Below, piece after piece: positions 47,188-56,826 of a stretch of DNA of 64,000 nt (positions are counted from its first letter, which is position 1; each line of letters starts with the position of its first letter). The notes under the pieces were generated by a model that ran no database searches, was not told the DNA's origin, and worked only from the letters and a program-made list of their open reading frames with translations. Source of the stretch: a virus. Location: positions 1-64,000 of the IMG/VR virus record IMGVR_UViG_3300021088_000005; one strand, written 5' to 3'. The position numbers and the translations under genes are program-made.

Positions 47188-48341
47188 TAGATTCCTATTG
47201 CTCTAGCTCTATAGGCAAACTGCATCGGAGTAGCTCCGCTAGACGCATATGCGGTTACCTGCCCGACATCAAACTGGATATTTGTAGACGCCTTTGCGTT
47301 TACGACAAATGTTCCCTGAACAAATGTCGATAAGGTGTTTGTCGTAAGCCCGGATGTCAACGGAACAGTAATCGTTGCTCCGCTATCTTGGTCCGTCCAC
47401 TTGATTCTAGAATCCGGTAAGGTAGATGAAACAGTAGCGGCTTGACTTACTATCATGAATACTTCTATCAAATACAACCCCGCACTAACTACAGCAAACA
47501 GGGTTGTCGCTGCTATGTTAGCAGACTGTGCTGTTAAATTTGCGGAACCTGATACAGAAATTCCGCCGCCTGTGCCATTTGACACCGCTGTAATAATGCC
47601 CTGAGCATCTACAGTTAGGTTTGTATTTGTGTACGATCCGGCTACAACTCCTGCCTGAGCCTTGACCGCTATTGTGTTATTCGGCCACGAACCTGTAATC
47701 GTTATATCCGCGCCCTGTACTAAACCAGGGGTCGCTGTTCCTGTACCACCAGATGCTATGCCAAGTATTCCGGATATGTCTGTGAACGCAAGCTGTCCCA
47801 CAGTAAACGATCCGCCAACTGTGCTTTGCTGGACAACTTGGTGCGCTCCACCAGTAGCCGATAGGATAGACCCCGTTCCACCAGATGCCACGCCTAGCGG
47901 ATTGCTAATAGTCAAACTTCCTATAATTGATAGAGTGCTGGTACCGTTGTTCCACTCAAACTGCGCCGCTCCTGCAAGCGCTCCGCCGTTATTAAACTGA
48001 ACAGCGCTGTTAGGACCTGCGGCAGCAGCGTTAACAAACTCCTGCACTGTAGATGTAACAGACGAAGCCGCTGCGGAGTTTATGCTTGGTATTCCGCTAG
48101 GCGGAAGCGGCGCGATACGGAATGAGCTAAGGCCGGGACGATTGTACTGCTTTAGAGTATCCGGCGAATACTGCAACGGCAGAGGAATCGTTGTACGTAA
48201 ATAAGGTGAAGATTGAGTCTCTGCTGTCGGTGACTGGCTCGGTCCTGTCGGAGTAAGGTTCGGAATTTGCGGCTGCGGAACATCTGGTGGTGGCGCAGGC
48301 GTCCAGCCTTTCATTTCCGGGAAGAAATCGGAAAGAGCCAT
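47187..48341 (-). CDS. tail fiber protein, 384 aa
   Basis: Pro-rich N-terminus, then fiber repeats with GVASGGTG and GIASGGTG, and YTNTNLTVDAQGIITAVSNG, typical of trimeric phage fibers. C-terminal ~120 residues form a beta domain similar in style to those of the other two fibers. Likely host recognition. Confidence 0.7.
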   Translation of the reverse strand: MALSDFFPEMKGWTPAPPPDVPQPQIPNLTPTGPSQSPTAETQSSPYLRTTIPLPLQYSPDTLKQYNRPGLSSFRIAPLPPSGIPSINSAAASSVTSTVQEFVNAAAAGPNSAVQFNNGGALAGAAQFEWNNGTSTLSIIGSLTISNPLGVASGGTGSILSATGGAHQVVQQSTVGGSFTVGQLAFTDISGILGIASGGTGTATPGLVQGADITITGSWPNNTIAVKAQAGVVAGSYTNTNLTVDAQGIITAVSNGTGGGISVSGSANLTAQSANIAATTLFAVVSAGLYLIEVFMIVSQAATVSSTLPDSRIKWTDQDSGATITVPLTSGLTTNTLSTFVQGTFVVNAKASTNIQFDVGQVTAYASSGATPMQFAYRARAIGI

Positions 48342-48344
48342 CCT

Positions 48345-51300
48345 TTATTCCTCTGGAGGCTGCTCTACCGTACCGAAAACGGTTAGGGACAATACCTCGT
48401 TCGCAAAATTTTCCGCAGGGAAGCTTACCTTGACCTGCATGTGTTCCGCTAGAGCAGGAACTCCTGCCGCACGGAAGTAATACGCATTTGAATACAAACT
48501 TGTCGGCTGTTTAGTAGCCCCGTATATCTGCCACGGATACGCCTGAGACTGCGGGAATGTCGTGAATGTTCCGGATATTTCGTTCAACAAGAATCCGACA
48601 GTTGGGGTTGTTCCTACGCGAGTTGCTCGCAGGTTAACGAATGTCAATCCGGCGATCTGCCCTGGGTTTACCAGGTTGATGTTGCCCATCGTGAAACTGC
48701 AAGTATATGGGGTTCCGTCGTCCTCGTAAGTTGAGAAGTCTCTTTGCAAAATATGCTTGTTTGAGCCGATTCCGCCTACAAGTAGTCTGTGAACGCCATT
48801 AGAAACTTCGATGCTCAACACTGCTCCCGCACCACCTGTAATTGTCGCAAACGGACTCCATACTGCAAGGTTGTTCGGGAATTGGCTCGGATTCAGTCGG
48901 TACCAGCCTGTTACTCCGTCTGATATATAGACAGCATTGTCATTGCCGCTTTCGTGAACGGTGACGAATACTTTGGTTGAATCGAACAATGCGAGCTTGT
49001 CCTGGATAGGACCGCCCATACGCTGCGCACCACCGCTAGGGTCTAAACTGATAAACTGGTTGTCGGAAGTGTACATGTAAATAACGCCGCCATGAATATC
49101 CAGAGCGTTGTAGTGCAGCAATCCGACTCCTGGAATCATCGGGGTTGGGAAGAACGTAGTGAATACAGGTCCGCCCAATATAGCGTAAACATCTGATGTT
49201 AAGAATACCAAAATGCCTGTTGCTGTCGGCACAATCCTAGTTACCGGACTCGGGAACTCAAAGAAGTCCAACGGGTCGAACGCTTCGTTCGGATTTCCGG
49301 TCAATACATCCGGTCCGCCAGAAGCAAACACGAAGTTTCCTACCGCACCCCAAATTCTCTCGAAGTGATACGCCATAGGCAAGAATCCCGCAGGCGGAGG
49401 GTTGTTTTGGTTGTTGATCGGCGCTTCGATGAACTGGTTTATAACAGAATCCGGCTGCACGTCCTTGACAGTTTGGAACTGTTGAATTCCGCCAATCGGA
49501 GGAGTATTTGGAACTTCGGTCAAGAAGAACAAAGTGCTTCCGCCGTCTAGAGTTCTCCAGATTACGATAGTATCTACCTGAGGGTCAGGTGATCCCGGAA
49601 TTGTCAACGTGACCACAGATGTAGGGAACGCAGACGAGAACGTAAACAACGGTGACGCAGTTGACACATGCCCGGTTCCCGACCCTGTCGGAGGTCCTAG
49701 AGCACTCGGCCAGTCTGGGGGAGCAGTCGTATTATAGATATCGTTTGCAGTACGACTCTTGTAGCTATACGCATACGACACACTCTTTGTGATCGAAAAT
49801 CCTTGAGTCTGCGCTACTCCAAGATTGAACCAAACTAATCCGTGGGTTGCTATGCCAGAGTGGGTTTCGTTAACTTGGGTTGTGGTTGTGACAACCAATG
49901 TTGTTGCGGTTGAAGCTGTCACCTTTGCTATTACGTTATTTCCGAAGTTCGTGAACCCAGAGAACAAAAATGAGCTACCAGCATAAGCGTTTCCCGCACC
50001 GCCAGTTATTGTTCCGGTATACGTAGTTGACGGTCCGGCAACAGTTACTTGGGTCAGAGCAAAAATACTATCGCTGTCTGCTGTAAGATTTCCAGACGCA
50101 GCCCACGTAGGATGCGCACCTGTCTTACTTTGGCCTGACCTGACCGCAGCTTCGATATTGTTGTTGCTATCGATAATCAGCGCTCCGCCATATGGAACTG
50201 CTCCGCTAGGAGGGAACCATCCGGTAGTCGGCAAATACCATGTCTGATTAGCAGCCCAAGTTAACACTTGTCCTACGCAGGTCCATACTACAGTACCGTC
50301 TACAGTGGTCTGCCCGTATCCTTCTGCCCACGAAATACTTGATGTAGCCGTAGCAGACGAGACTCCGCTAGTGGTGCAAACCTGGAAGTTAGCGTTAGCA
50401 TCAATGATTACAGAGAATACCGTGCCTTGAGCGGTAAACGCCACATACGCAGTGTTTGTCAACCTTGTAGAAGACCCAAGGTTCAACCACGCAAGTTGGT
50501 TATCCCCGGTCACTGTTCCTGTGGTGATCGACCACGGTGGTGAAGTTCCACCTGCTCCGGTTGTCTGTGTTGACCCTGTGAAGTTTACCTGATAGAAAAC
50601 CGTCTGATTACTTGGCAATCCACCAGCTAGACCAACAGGCTCGACTACTGTGTTGGTTCGCGAACCGTCTAGTGTGGGAACAACCATTCCTGGCTTCCAC
50701 GGCTGCGGAGTCTTCTGCACGCCAAAGTTAAACCAGATCAGGTTGTTATCTGGGACTGATCCGCCGACTGCTGCGGAGAAGTTCGGACGTGTTGTTCCGC
50801 TTGTTCCGGCGGGGTTAGCCTGCACCTGACAGCAATTTGTGATCGGATCAAATATGATGCAAGGGCTTAATAAAGTTCCACCTGTGGCACTGTTATTGTA
50901 CGAATGCCCCGGTTGCCAGAACGTAATCGGGCCGAAGTTCGTCCAGTCCCACCCGTTATCTAGAGTGAATCCGCCGGGAGTCTGATTCCAGTTTGGCTCT
51001 CCGTTTCCGCCCAATCCGAAACGAGTAGAGTTAGGGTTTGTTGCTGGCTGCGCGTTAACTGAAATTAACTGCTCGATGTTTCCGTTAGAATCTAAGATCA
51101 GCCCCATCGTAGAGAATACGGTATCCTGCTGCCACTGCACTGTCGCAGATGCGCTCGGAGTGATTGTAACGACCGGAGCCGTAGGTCCGGCCACTATTCC
51201 CCAATTCGATACCTTACCGTTAGCCGGGTTGCAGTCCGCTCCGAGAATGAACTTCTGTAAATCAACTCCGTCTCCGTAATACAGGGTATCTGCTACGCCC

Positions 51301-51701
51301 TGGTACTGCCCCTGGTGCGCTCCCGCAGACTTCGTGAAGATCAGGTTCTGGGTTGTCGCACTCTGAATATAAGTAGACGTAGTTGTATCTACAACCACCT
51401 TAGGACCGCAAGACAAAGTTCTCCAATCGTAGAACCAGTTTATCTGATCTGGGACTGTGACTGAAGACCATTCGGACAATCCTGGGCGACGTATAAGAGT
51501 AAGCGCGTTGCTTATCTCCATGTTGCTGCCGTCGATCAATGCATCCGGATAGCCGCCATACTTTGAAATGTACCAAGACGCAGGATCGTGAAGTGGAGAC
51601 CTATTGGTGAACAACCCGGTCTCCATTCTCGCGATATGTATTGGCTTGCCACGCGAAGGATTTCTTACCTGCGCTCCGACAGCTTCCAGCATTCCTGTCA
51701 T
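48345..51701 (-). CDS. large tail-tube/nozzle-like protein, 1118 aa
   Basis: N-terminus (GKPIHIARMETGLFTNRSP, SNALTLIRRPGL) and C-terminal half resemble podovirus tail nozzle (T7 gp12-type) proteins. Middle (about 190-700) is expanded by repeated beta modules with P-x-[WF] ... T-x-D-x-x-x-W-x-x-[LF]-G (for example DNNLIWFNFG, DGTVVWTCVG, ATHGLVWFNLG). C-terminal propeller-like region from about 730. Builds the tail tip or carries surface modules. Confidence 0.65.
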   Translation of the reverse strand: MTGMLEAVGAQVRNPSRGKPIHIARMETGLFTNRSPLHDPASWYISKYGGYPDALIDGSNMEISNALTLIRRPGLSEWSSVTVPDQINWFYDWRTLSCGPKVVVDTTTSTYIQSATTQNLIFTKSAGAHQGQYQGVADTLYYGDGVDLQKFILGADCNPANGKVSNWGIVAGPTAPVVTITPSASATVQWQQDTVFSTMGLILDSNGNIEQLISVNAQPATNPNSTRFGLGGNGEPNWNQTPGGFTLDNGWDWTNFGPITFWQPGHSYNNSATGGTLLSPCIIFDPITNCCQVQANPAGTSGTTRPNFSAAVGGSVPDNNLIWFNFGVQKTPQPWKPGMVVPTLDGSRTNTVVEPVGLAGGLPSNQTVFYQVNFTGSTQTTGAGGTSPPWSITTGTVTGDNQLAWLNLGSSTRLTNTAYVAFTAQGTVFSVIIDANANFQVCTTSGVSSATATSSISWAEGYGQTTVDGTVVWTCVGQVLTWAANQTWYLPTTGWFPPSGAVPYGGALIIDSNNNIEAAVRSGQSKTGAHPTWAASGNLTADSDSIFALTQVTVAGPSTTYTGTITGGAGNAYAGSSFLFSGFTNFGNNVIAKVTASTATTLVVTTTTQVNETHSGIATHGLVWFNLGVAQTQGFSITKSVSYAYSYKSRTANDIYNTTAPPDWPSALGPPTGSGTGHVSTASPLFTFSSAFPTSVVTLTIPGSPDPQVDTIVIWRTLDGGSTLFFLTEVPNTPPIGGIQQFQTVKDVQPDSVINQFIEAPINNQNNPPPAGFLPMAYHFERIWGAVGNFVFASGGPDVLTGNPNEAFDPLDFFEFPSPVTRIVPTATGILVFLTSDVYAILGGPVFTTFFPTPMIPGVGLLHYNALDIHGGVIYMYTSDNQFISLDPSGGAQRMGGPIQDKLALFDSTKVFVTVHESGNDNAVYISDGVTGWYRLNPSQFPNNLAVWSPFATITGGAGAVLSIEVSNGVHRLLVGGIGSNKHILQRDFSTYEDDGTPYTCSFTMGNINLVNPGQIAGLTFVNLRATRVGTTPTVGFLLNEISGTFTTFPQSQAYPWQIYGATKQPTSLYSNAYYFRAAGVPALAEHMQVKVSFPAENFANEVLSLTVFGTVEQPPEE

Positions 51702-53758
51702 TATCCGCGTCCTCTAGCTGCTTCGCCCTGTTGGGTTTGAATCTGGTTTATCAACTGCTGTGCGTTGACGTTCATGTAGCTCGCCATGAATGCTACACGA
51801 TCCATCTGTGTTAATCCTTCTGTCTTGCCTAGAAGTCCTGCTACTCCACGAGCGATATACTGTGGTGCGCGTGGGTCTTGGCATGAGTCCATGTAATACC
51901 CTAAGCATAGATTGTTGTATATATCCGAGAACGAATCCGGAATTGGGGACCAGGAGTCAGTAACCGCTGTGAACTGAACAGGTTTCTTCTGGTATATCAA
52001 GTTAACTGGAAATATCTTATTTGGTACGGCTGAAAATCTAAATATAGGAGAGACATTTCCTAGGCCGGGAAGTGTCGGATATCCGACAAGTACTGCCTGC
52101 CACTCCGCTGAGGACGCCTGCGTCCAACTTGATGAGTATGTACCCGCTGTAGAAGCCAGCAGCGCAGCAGTACTTAGTTGAACATTGACAAGAGCCGAAT
52201 CCGCAATGGTCCCTGATTGTAGAAGGCTAAACGGCGCTGTAGCCGTAGCTGGCGGAGCGTACCCGGTTGTGAAGGATATTAAAACTTCATTATCCAGTGG
52301 GGTAACTATAGAAGTGGAAGACCAAGATGATCCGGTGCCCTGGCTGTTAACCGGAAATGTAAGCTGTATTGGACCGACTCCTGTTAGAAGCGCCCCCTGA
52401 ACGAGGAAGTTTCTAGGTCCCGGTCCGGTGATAGTGATAACGCTGGTTCCGGAAGCCGTCACAGGCATATTGTATACAACAAATTGGTGATCGTCAACAA
52501 CTGATGGAACTGTCGCAACTGTGAGTGTAACCGCAGTTGCGATGGTAACAGCCCCGGAACTAGTTACTATGCCAGCTAGGGCTCGACCATTAAAAGTTCC
52601 GCCGCCAAGAGTAATACTCGTATTAGCCAGAATGTTGCCGTTAAATACTCCTATGGTTCCTACAGTGGTAGCAGAACTACCTACAAGCCAAACCACATTT
52701 TCAGCACGAGCACCGTTAACCAAAAGAATGGATGCCCCGCTCTCCAAAGTAAGCGTGCTTCCAGCCTTAAAAACGAACATGGCATTTGAATTTCCTTGCG
52801 CGTCCAATGTAATGCTGGTCGGAATGTCCATACTTGTACCAGCGGAATAATTGCCAGGAATATAGGTGCTAGCGTTAGAACCGTTTCCTAGAACAGATAG
52901 ATTAGCAGAAGAACCGCTCAATGACGTAAAACTTAATGCGCTGTAAAAGTTATACGCAGTAAGCGCATCGGTTAACGCCGCAGAAGCACCAGTATTGTTG
53001 ATTGCCGCAGGAGGGGTGAAATTTGCCCCGGTAAAGCCTGTCTCGGTAGCAGTCGGGAACGATCCGATATTACCGCCAGTAATTAGGGTTGCGCCGGAGT
53101 TCGTAATTCCCGCTGCGGCAAGGATAGCGTACGCAGCAGCCGTGCCTAGTTTCGTTGCTACCGGGTCCGATCCCGGAAATGACGCGTTCTGTGATGAAAC
53201 TAGGGTTATCACATTGCCCAAATTATCCGAAACACTTGTGGGATTCCCTACACCGTCACTCATATCAAGCCCGAATACGAGAGTATCTCCGGCTAAAATT
53301 GTTTGAGGTACGGTAAAGCTAAAAGTTGTCTGTCCCGTAAAATTTGAAGAAGAGAAGCTAGTCTTGATTACGGAGTTCAGATTCGGCGTTAGCGGCGTTA
53401 CTCCGAAACGCTGAACTGATATAACTTCAGGACGAGCCTGTGTTGAAGACTTTGCAAGAGACACGGTATTCTGAATGTCCTTCAACTCATAAAGTTTACC
53501 ATCGGTATCCTGCACTGTAGTCTGTTCTAGGAACCCGAAATCCAGGATACTTGTCGGGTAATCTTGTTGAGATATAACTGTTGTGATACTGTCGTCAAAG
53601 TTACGATTGAACGGCCAGGTGAACGGTGCAGATAGGATTAAGTTACGAACAATGTTCGCAATTCCTATGAATGGCATGCCGTTAGTGCCTATATTGGCTG
53701 GCATATACCGACAGTACGGTACGACATAGTTGATGGTGTCTTGTAGAGTATTAGTCAT
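51701..53758 (-). CDS. neck/tail-tube protein with nested ice-binding-type (DUF3494) domain
   Basis: 685 residues. Residues 1-130 (LSAPFTWPFNRN) and about 575-685 look like one head-tail connector (T7 gp11-type) protein. Between them lies a beta-sandwich (from about 135) that is itself interrupted by residues ~203-415. That insert matches the DUF3494 ice-binding family: LGTAAAYAILAAAGITNSG, IPGNYSAG, ITLDAQGN, MFVFKAGSTLTLESG, NVVWLVGSSAT, GNILANTSITLGGG, GRALAGIVTSSGAVT. An antifreeze-type beta-solenoid would decorate the virion neck. Function on the virion is inference. Confidence 0.75.
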   Translation of the reverse strand: MTNTLQDTINYVVPYCRYMPANIGTNGMPFIGIANIVRNLILSAPFTWPFNRNFDDSITTVISQQDYPTSILDFGFLEQTTVQDTDGKLYELKDIQNTVSLAKSSTQARPEVISVQRFGVTPLTPNLNSVIKTSFSSSNFTGQTTFSFTVPQTILAGDTLVFGLDMSDGVGNPTSVSDNLGNVITLVSSQNASFPGSDPVATKLGTAAAYAILAAAGITNSGATLITGGNIGSFPTATETGFTGANFTPPAAINNTGASAALTDALTAYNFYSALSFTSLSGSSANLSVLGNGSNASTYIPGNYSAGTSMDIPTSITLDAQGNSNAMFVFKAGSTLTLESGASILLVNGARAENVVWLVGSSATTVGTIGVFNGNILANTSITLGGGTFNGRALAGIVTSSGAVTIATAVTLTVATVPSVVDDHQFVVYNMPVTASGTSVITITGPGPRNFLVQGALLTGVGPIQLTFPVNSQGTGSSWSSTSIVTPLDNEVLISFTTGYAPPATATAPFSLLQSGTIADSALVNVQLSTAALLASTAGTYSSSWTQASSAEWQAVLVGYPTLPGLGNVSPIFRFSAVPNKIFPVNLIYQKKPVQFTAVTDSWSPIPDSFSDIYNNLCLGYYMDSCQDPRAPQYIARGVAGLLGKTEGLTQMDRVAFMASYMNVNAQQLINQIQTQQGEAARGRG

Positions 53759-53761
53759 AAA

Positions 53762-54847
53762 TTATCTCGGGTACTGGAACGGCCACGCCGCCCCCTGATA
53801 TCGACCGTTTCTTCCGCCTCCGCCCCTGCTGGTGACTCCCTGCTCCGGGACGAATCGGTTCTCTTCAAGTTCACGGTCTTCGTTCGCACGTAGGTCGTTC
53901 AAACTCTTTAGCCAAATCTGGTAGTTCTTCTCGAACTTCGCCTGGACAGATGCAACTGAACTGTAGCGATAGCACTGCGCGATAACTCCCTGGCGGAAGT
54001 ACGGCTCGTATCTATCCGGCATCGGAGCTAGGGTGTTATCCAAACTTGTAAATCGAACAGGAGGCATCTGTGCGACTAGCTTAAACTGGAACACTGGCCC
54101 GGTCTTTGACGGCACTGGAAGAATACGGATGCCTACTCCGTCAGGGTCTACTACTGTCCAAACTGTGCCGCCGTCTACTGTGTTTGTTCCTGGTGCTGCG
54201 CCAGCGTTCGGCCAATTAGGTGCGGTTGCTCCGCAGGTGCCGTATGTTGTGACAACCTGAAGGTTGCCGTTCGGATCAATTATCTGTGTGATGGGGTTTG
54301 AAGGCTGGTCGTTCGCAGTTGCGTTCAATGGGTTTGTGTACACTGCGTTCGGGCCTGGGTTGTTTCCGATTGTAGGATTACCTGTGTCGGTAGCTCCCCA
54401 TGTTCCGTAGTACAACATGCTGTTCGGAAACCAACTTGCCAAGAATGTCGGGTAAGACCATCCTGCAACCTGCTGGAAGGTTCCTGTGGCTTGCGCCAAC
54501 TGGCGACCACACTCTACGTACCCAAATGGCTTCGGTATCGCATTATTGGTTGACATCAGAATAGCAACCCCGCGCTCAAGCCATTCAACATTGTAGACGC
54601 TAGTGCCGTTCGGATTCAATAGAGCATAGTCCTGTTGGTAGCTGTTTGTGTAGAAATCGGGCAGCTTGACTTCGTTCCACTTGTGAGGGAACGGAACCCC
54701 GCAGATTTCAGTCATAACATCGGTGCAGATAGTAATGAACGGCTCCAACTGGAAGCCGCCGACATTAGCTAAAACCGGGTTCACGTCTCCGAGAGGCTGA
54801 ACCTTATCGAGAATGTTTTGTAGTGTGTATCTAGGTAGAGGAGCCAT
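53762..54847 (-). CDS. neck/tail tubular protein
   Basis: 361 residues from ATG 54847 (start MAPLPRYTL; an earlier in-frame start at 54883 lacks support). Ends resemble a podovirus tail tubular A-type protein (ITICTDVMTEICG, then RYEPYFRQGVIAQCYRYS and a helical C-terminus). Residues ~175-250 hold an inserted module with ITQIIDPNGNLQ, P-N-W and GGTVWTVVDPDG, like those in the 1118-aa tail protein. Probably joins portal to tail. Confidence 0.6.
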   Translation of the reverse strand: MAPLPRYTLQNILDKVQPLGDVNPVLANVGGFQLEPFITICTDVMTEICGVPFPHKWNEVKLPDFYTNSYQQDYALLNPNGTSVYNVEWLERGVAILMSTNNAIPKPFGYVECGRQLAQATGTFQQVAGWSYPTFLASWFPNSMLYYGTWGATDTGNPTIGNNPGPNAVYTNPLNATANDQPSNPITQIIDPNGNLQVVTTYGTCGATAPNWPNAGAAPGTNTVDGGTVWTVVDPDGVGIRILPVPSKTGPVFQFKLVAQMPPVRFTSLDNTLAPMPDRYEPYFRQGVIAQCYRYSSVASVQAKFEKNYQIWLKSLNDLRANEDRELEENRFVPEQGVTSRGGGGRNGRYQGAAWPFQYPR

Positions 54848-54942
54848 GGTGTTCGACCAGGCTACGGAAAGGCGGGTCTCCAAGACCCATTGTGCCGTAG
54901 TCTTAGAGTGATTCGGAATGGTATATCAGGGTCGATCTCCTA

Positions 54943-54968
54943 TAAAAGTTGGGGCTCGTGTGAGCCCC
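54943..54968 (-). terminator. intrinsic terminator candidate
   Basis: Reading leftward: GGGGCTC-ACAC-GAGCCCC then AACTTTTA. Seven G/C-rich pairs, tetraloop, short T-run, 11 bases after the stop of the 176-aa gene. Ends or attenuates the capsid-block transcript before the neck genes. The 95-base gap contains nothing else I recognise. Confidence 0.65.
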
Positions 54969-54978
54969 TAGACTGCGC

Positions 54979-55509
54979 TTAGGCTAAATCTGCGGTATTG
55001 GTTTGGATCGGCTGCGTATTCAACTGAACTTCTGATGCTGCTGCCGTGTTTGTAGACTCCTGGACCATCGCATACGCTTGCTTCCAGCCTATTCCCGTAT
55101 GGTTCGGAACCTTCTGTCCCTTTCGGACTAGGGTTTCCGCTGTGTCCAAGCTACGCCACTTCATTCCGCAAATCTGGCAACGGATATAGCTTGAGGCATC
55201 GGTAAACGTAAAGAAATACACCGCGTAATCGGTCTTCGGTGACTTCAATCCTCTGCCGCCCTTCTTGTGAGTACACATTTGCTGAATCTTATTCTTTTCG
55301 GCAACTGAGTACTCGGCGTTGATGCGGCGCTGCTCGTTCTTAGCCGCTAACGCTCGTGCTTTCTCTTGTCTATCTTGCAGTGCTTCCTGGCGCTCTGCCA
55401 ATAGAAGCTGGACCAACATTTGTAAGGTCGCTGCATCGGTTGCTGCTGGTGTTGCTGGCGCTGGAGCAGGAGTGCCCTGTCCAGACGCAGGCTTCGTCTG
55501 ATCTGTCAT
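54979..55509 (-). CDS. hypothetical head/neck-region protein with zinc ribbon, 176 aa
   Basis: Pro/Ala-rich N-terminus, a coiled-coil (LLLAERQEALQDRQEKARA), then CTHKK and CQICGMKW, a zinc ribbon near 82-120. Not recognised as a known virion protein. Confidence 0.5.
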   Translation of the reverse strand: MTDQTKPASGQGTPAPAPATPAATDAATLQMLVQLLLAERQEALQDRQEKARALAAKNEQRRINAEYSVAEKNKIQQMCTHKKGGRGLKSPKTDYAVYFFTFTDASSYIRCQICGMKWRSLDTAETLVRKGQKVPNHTGIGWKQAYAMVQESTNTAAASEVQLNTQPIQTNTADLA

Positions 55510-55521
55510 GATGACTCACTT

Positions 55522-55536
55522 CAGGGCACTGCCCTG
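55522..55536. promoter_or_regulatory. 15-bp perfect dyad in the intergenic gap
   Basis: CAGGGCA-C-TGCCCTG, about 13 bases upstream of the ATG at 55509. Could be a protein-binding site or an RNA hairpin near the ribosome site. A second hairpin CGGCT-ACA-AGCCG lies further into the gap. Confidence 0.35.
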
Positions 55537-55587
55537 GTTTCCGGTTAACCCCGGTAAGGTTGTTTTCGGCTACAAGCCGTCGGAATT

Positions 55588-56238
55588 CTACTCCTGGTCC
55601 GCCCAGGTTGCATTGCTTGTTAGCTCTCGTCTATTACGGAGCCAGTACAAGCTTTTGCGGAATCGCCTGCTGACAGGTCCGTCAGTAGGGTGACCGAATA
55701 TCTCATGGGCTCTTGCCTCTGAGACGATTCCTTTTTCGATCAACTGGACTTCGACTGTGCGCCATCCGCGAAATGCCTCTCCATTTGGCATGCCACGTTT
55801 GTCCAGTCGCAAGACAGACCATTCGTACATAGCGGGCACTTGGAGGTAGCACACTGGTACGACGTGATCTGTTCCTGGTTTGAAAGCCCATAATGCCACG
55901 GTAGCGGGCGGGAACCCGTTATCGATGGTGTAGCACTTAACGCCTTCGTTACGAAGTTTCTCTATGAAGTCCCGAGTACGGATGGGATTGACCTTCCTTG
56001 CTAATTCATTGATTAGCAATTCCTGATCTTCCATCTTGTACCGATACGCCATTTTATCTGACACTTCTTTGTCAGCGAGAATCGCTTCTTGGGCGAATGC
56101 TTTATAGTCTTTCGGCCACTTGAACCAATTTGGGGTTCCACCAGCGAGAAGTTTCTTGATTGTCTCTCGCGTAGTCTTCAAATCCCGATTAACCTCCCAC
56201 GGTTTATCGAGGTTTTGCAGCGGCGGCTTATTAGCCAT
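55588..56238 (-). CDS. hypothetical protein downstream of the capsid gene, 216 aa
   Basis: Helical N-terminal half and an alpha/beta C-terminal part (GEAFRGWRTVEVQLIEKG, HEIFGHPTDGPVSRRFR). Proteins with this ending commonly follow N4-gp56-type capsid genes in phages, to my recollection. Possible head-completion role; unproven. Confidence 0.5.
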   Translation of the reverse strand: MANKPPLQNLDKPWEVNRDLKTTRETIKKLLAGGTPNWFKWPKDYKAFAQEAILADKEVSDKMAYRYKMEDQELLINELARKVNPIRTRDFIEKLRNEGVKCYTIDNGFPPATVALWAFKPGTDHVVPVCYLQVPAMYEWSVLRLDKRGMPNGEAFRGWRTVEVQLIEKGIVSEARAHEIFGHPTDGPVSRRFRKSLYWLRNRRELTSNATWADQE

Positions 56239-56240
56239 GT

Positions 56241-56768
56241 TCAGTCCTTTATTGCTCTTCGGCGCTGCTGCGCCAAAGACAAATTGTGTTTATGCTCTTC
56301 CGTAAAAACACGACCTTTTGCCTTTTCAGACATCAGTCTTTTTGTTTCTTCGGAGTGCTTCATGCCGAGGCGAGCTTTATTGCCCATCTTAGCGACGGAA
56401 ATCTTTTTGCAATGCTCATCAGACTTCACGTGCTCTGACATACGACGTTTGGTGTCTTCGGACAAACGGAAGCCTAACATCCCTCCGCCGCCGTCAGTTA
56501 GATTATACCCCTTTTCGGGGTTCCTCAAGTCTAAAAACTTAATTAATTCGCGTTCGTAGAAATCCATATCTTCTTTTGTTTTAACAAAAGCCAAGGTTTC
56601 TATCTCAAAATTATCTATGCCGTACTTCTGAATGGCATTATATAAATACGATGGTCTGCGGTGAGTGAATGGCTTTTGATGCCTCTTCCACCGTTTGTCT
56701 AGGCTTTGAGATGTTTGCCCAACATACTGCTTACCGTTAATTTTGTTTGTAACAATATAAATCTGCAT
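56241..56768 (-). CDS. GIY-YIG homing endonuclease with NUMOD3 motifs
   Basis: 175 residues from ATG 56768 (GAGGAG upstream; a start at 56822 would lie in the hairpin leader). GIY-YIG core: IYIVTNKINGKQYVGQT at 3-19, catalytic Arg in DKRWKRH, Glu in FYERELIKF, Asn in GYNLTDGG. C-terminal NUMOD3-type DNA-binding motifs LSEDTKRRMSE and HSEETKRLMSE. Lies directly after the intron-containing capsid gene, outside the intron, so it may promote homing of the intron or of itself. Confidence 0.85.
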   Translation of the reverse strand: MQIYIVTNKINGKQYVGQTSQSLDKRWKRHQKPFTHRRPSYLYNAIQKYGIDNFEIETLAFVKTKEDMDFYERELIKFLDLRNPEKGYNLTDGGGGMLGFRLSEDTKRRMSEHVKSDEHCKKISVAKMGNKARLGMKHSEETKRLMSEKAKGRVFTEEHKHNLSLAQQRRRAIKD

Positions 56769-56793
56769 TTTGTTCTCCTCAAAAGAACGGGTC

Positions 56794-56820
56794 GGGAGAT
56801 ATGTTTGAGGCATATCTCCC
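56794..56820 (-). promoter_or_regulatory. 10-bp hairpin in the endonuclease leader
   Basis: GGGAGATATG and CATATCTCCC are perfectly complementary around a seven-base loop. Lies between the predicted promoter and the ribosome site of the GIY-YIG gene. Could attenuate read-through from the capsid gene or control translation. Confidence 0.6.
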
Positions 56821-56826
56821 ACCCTA

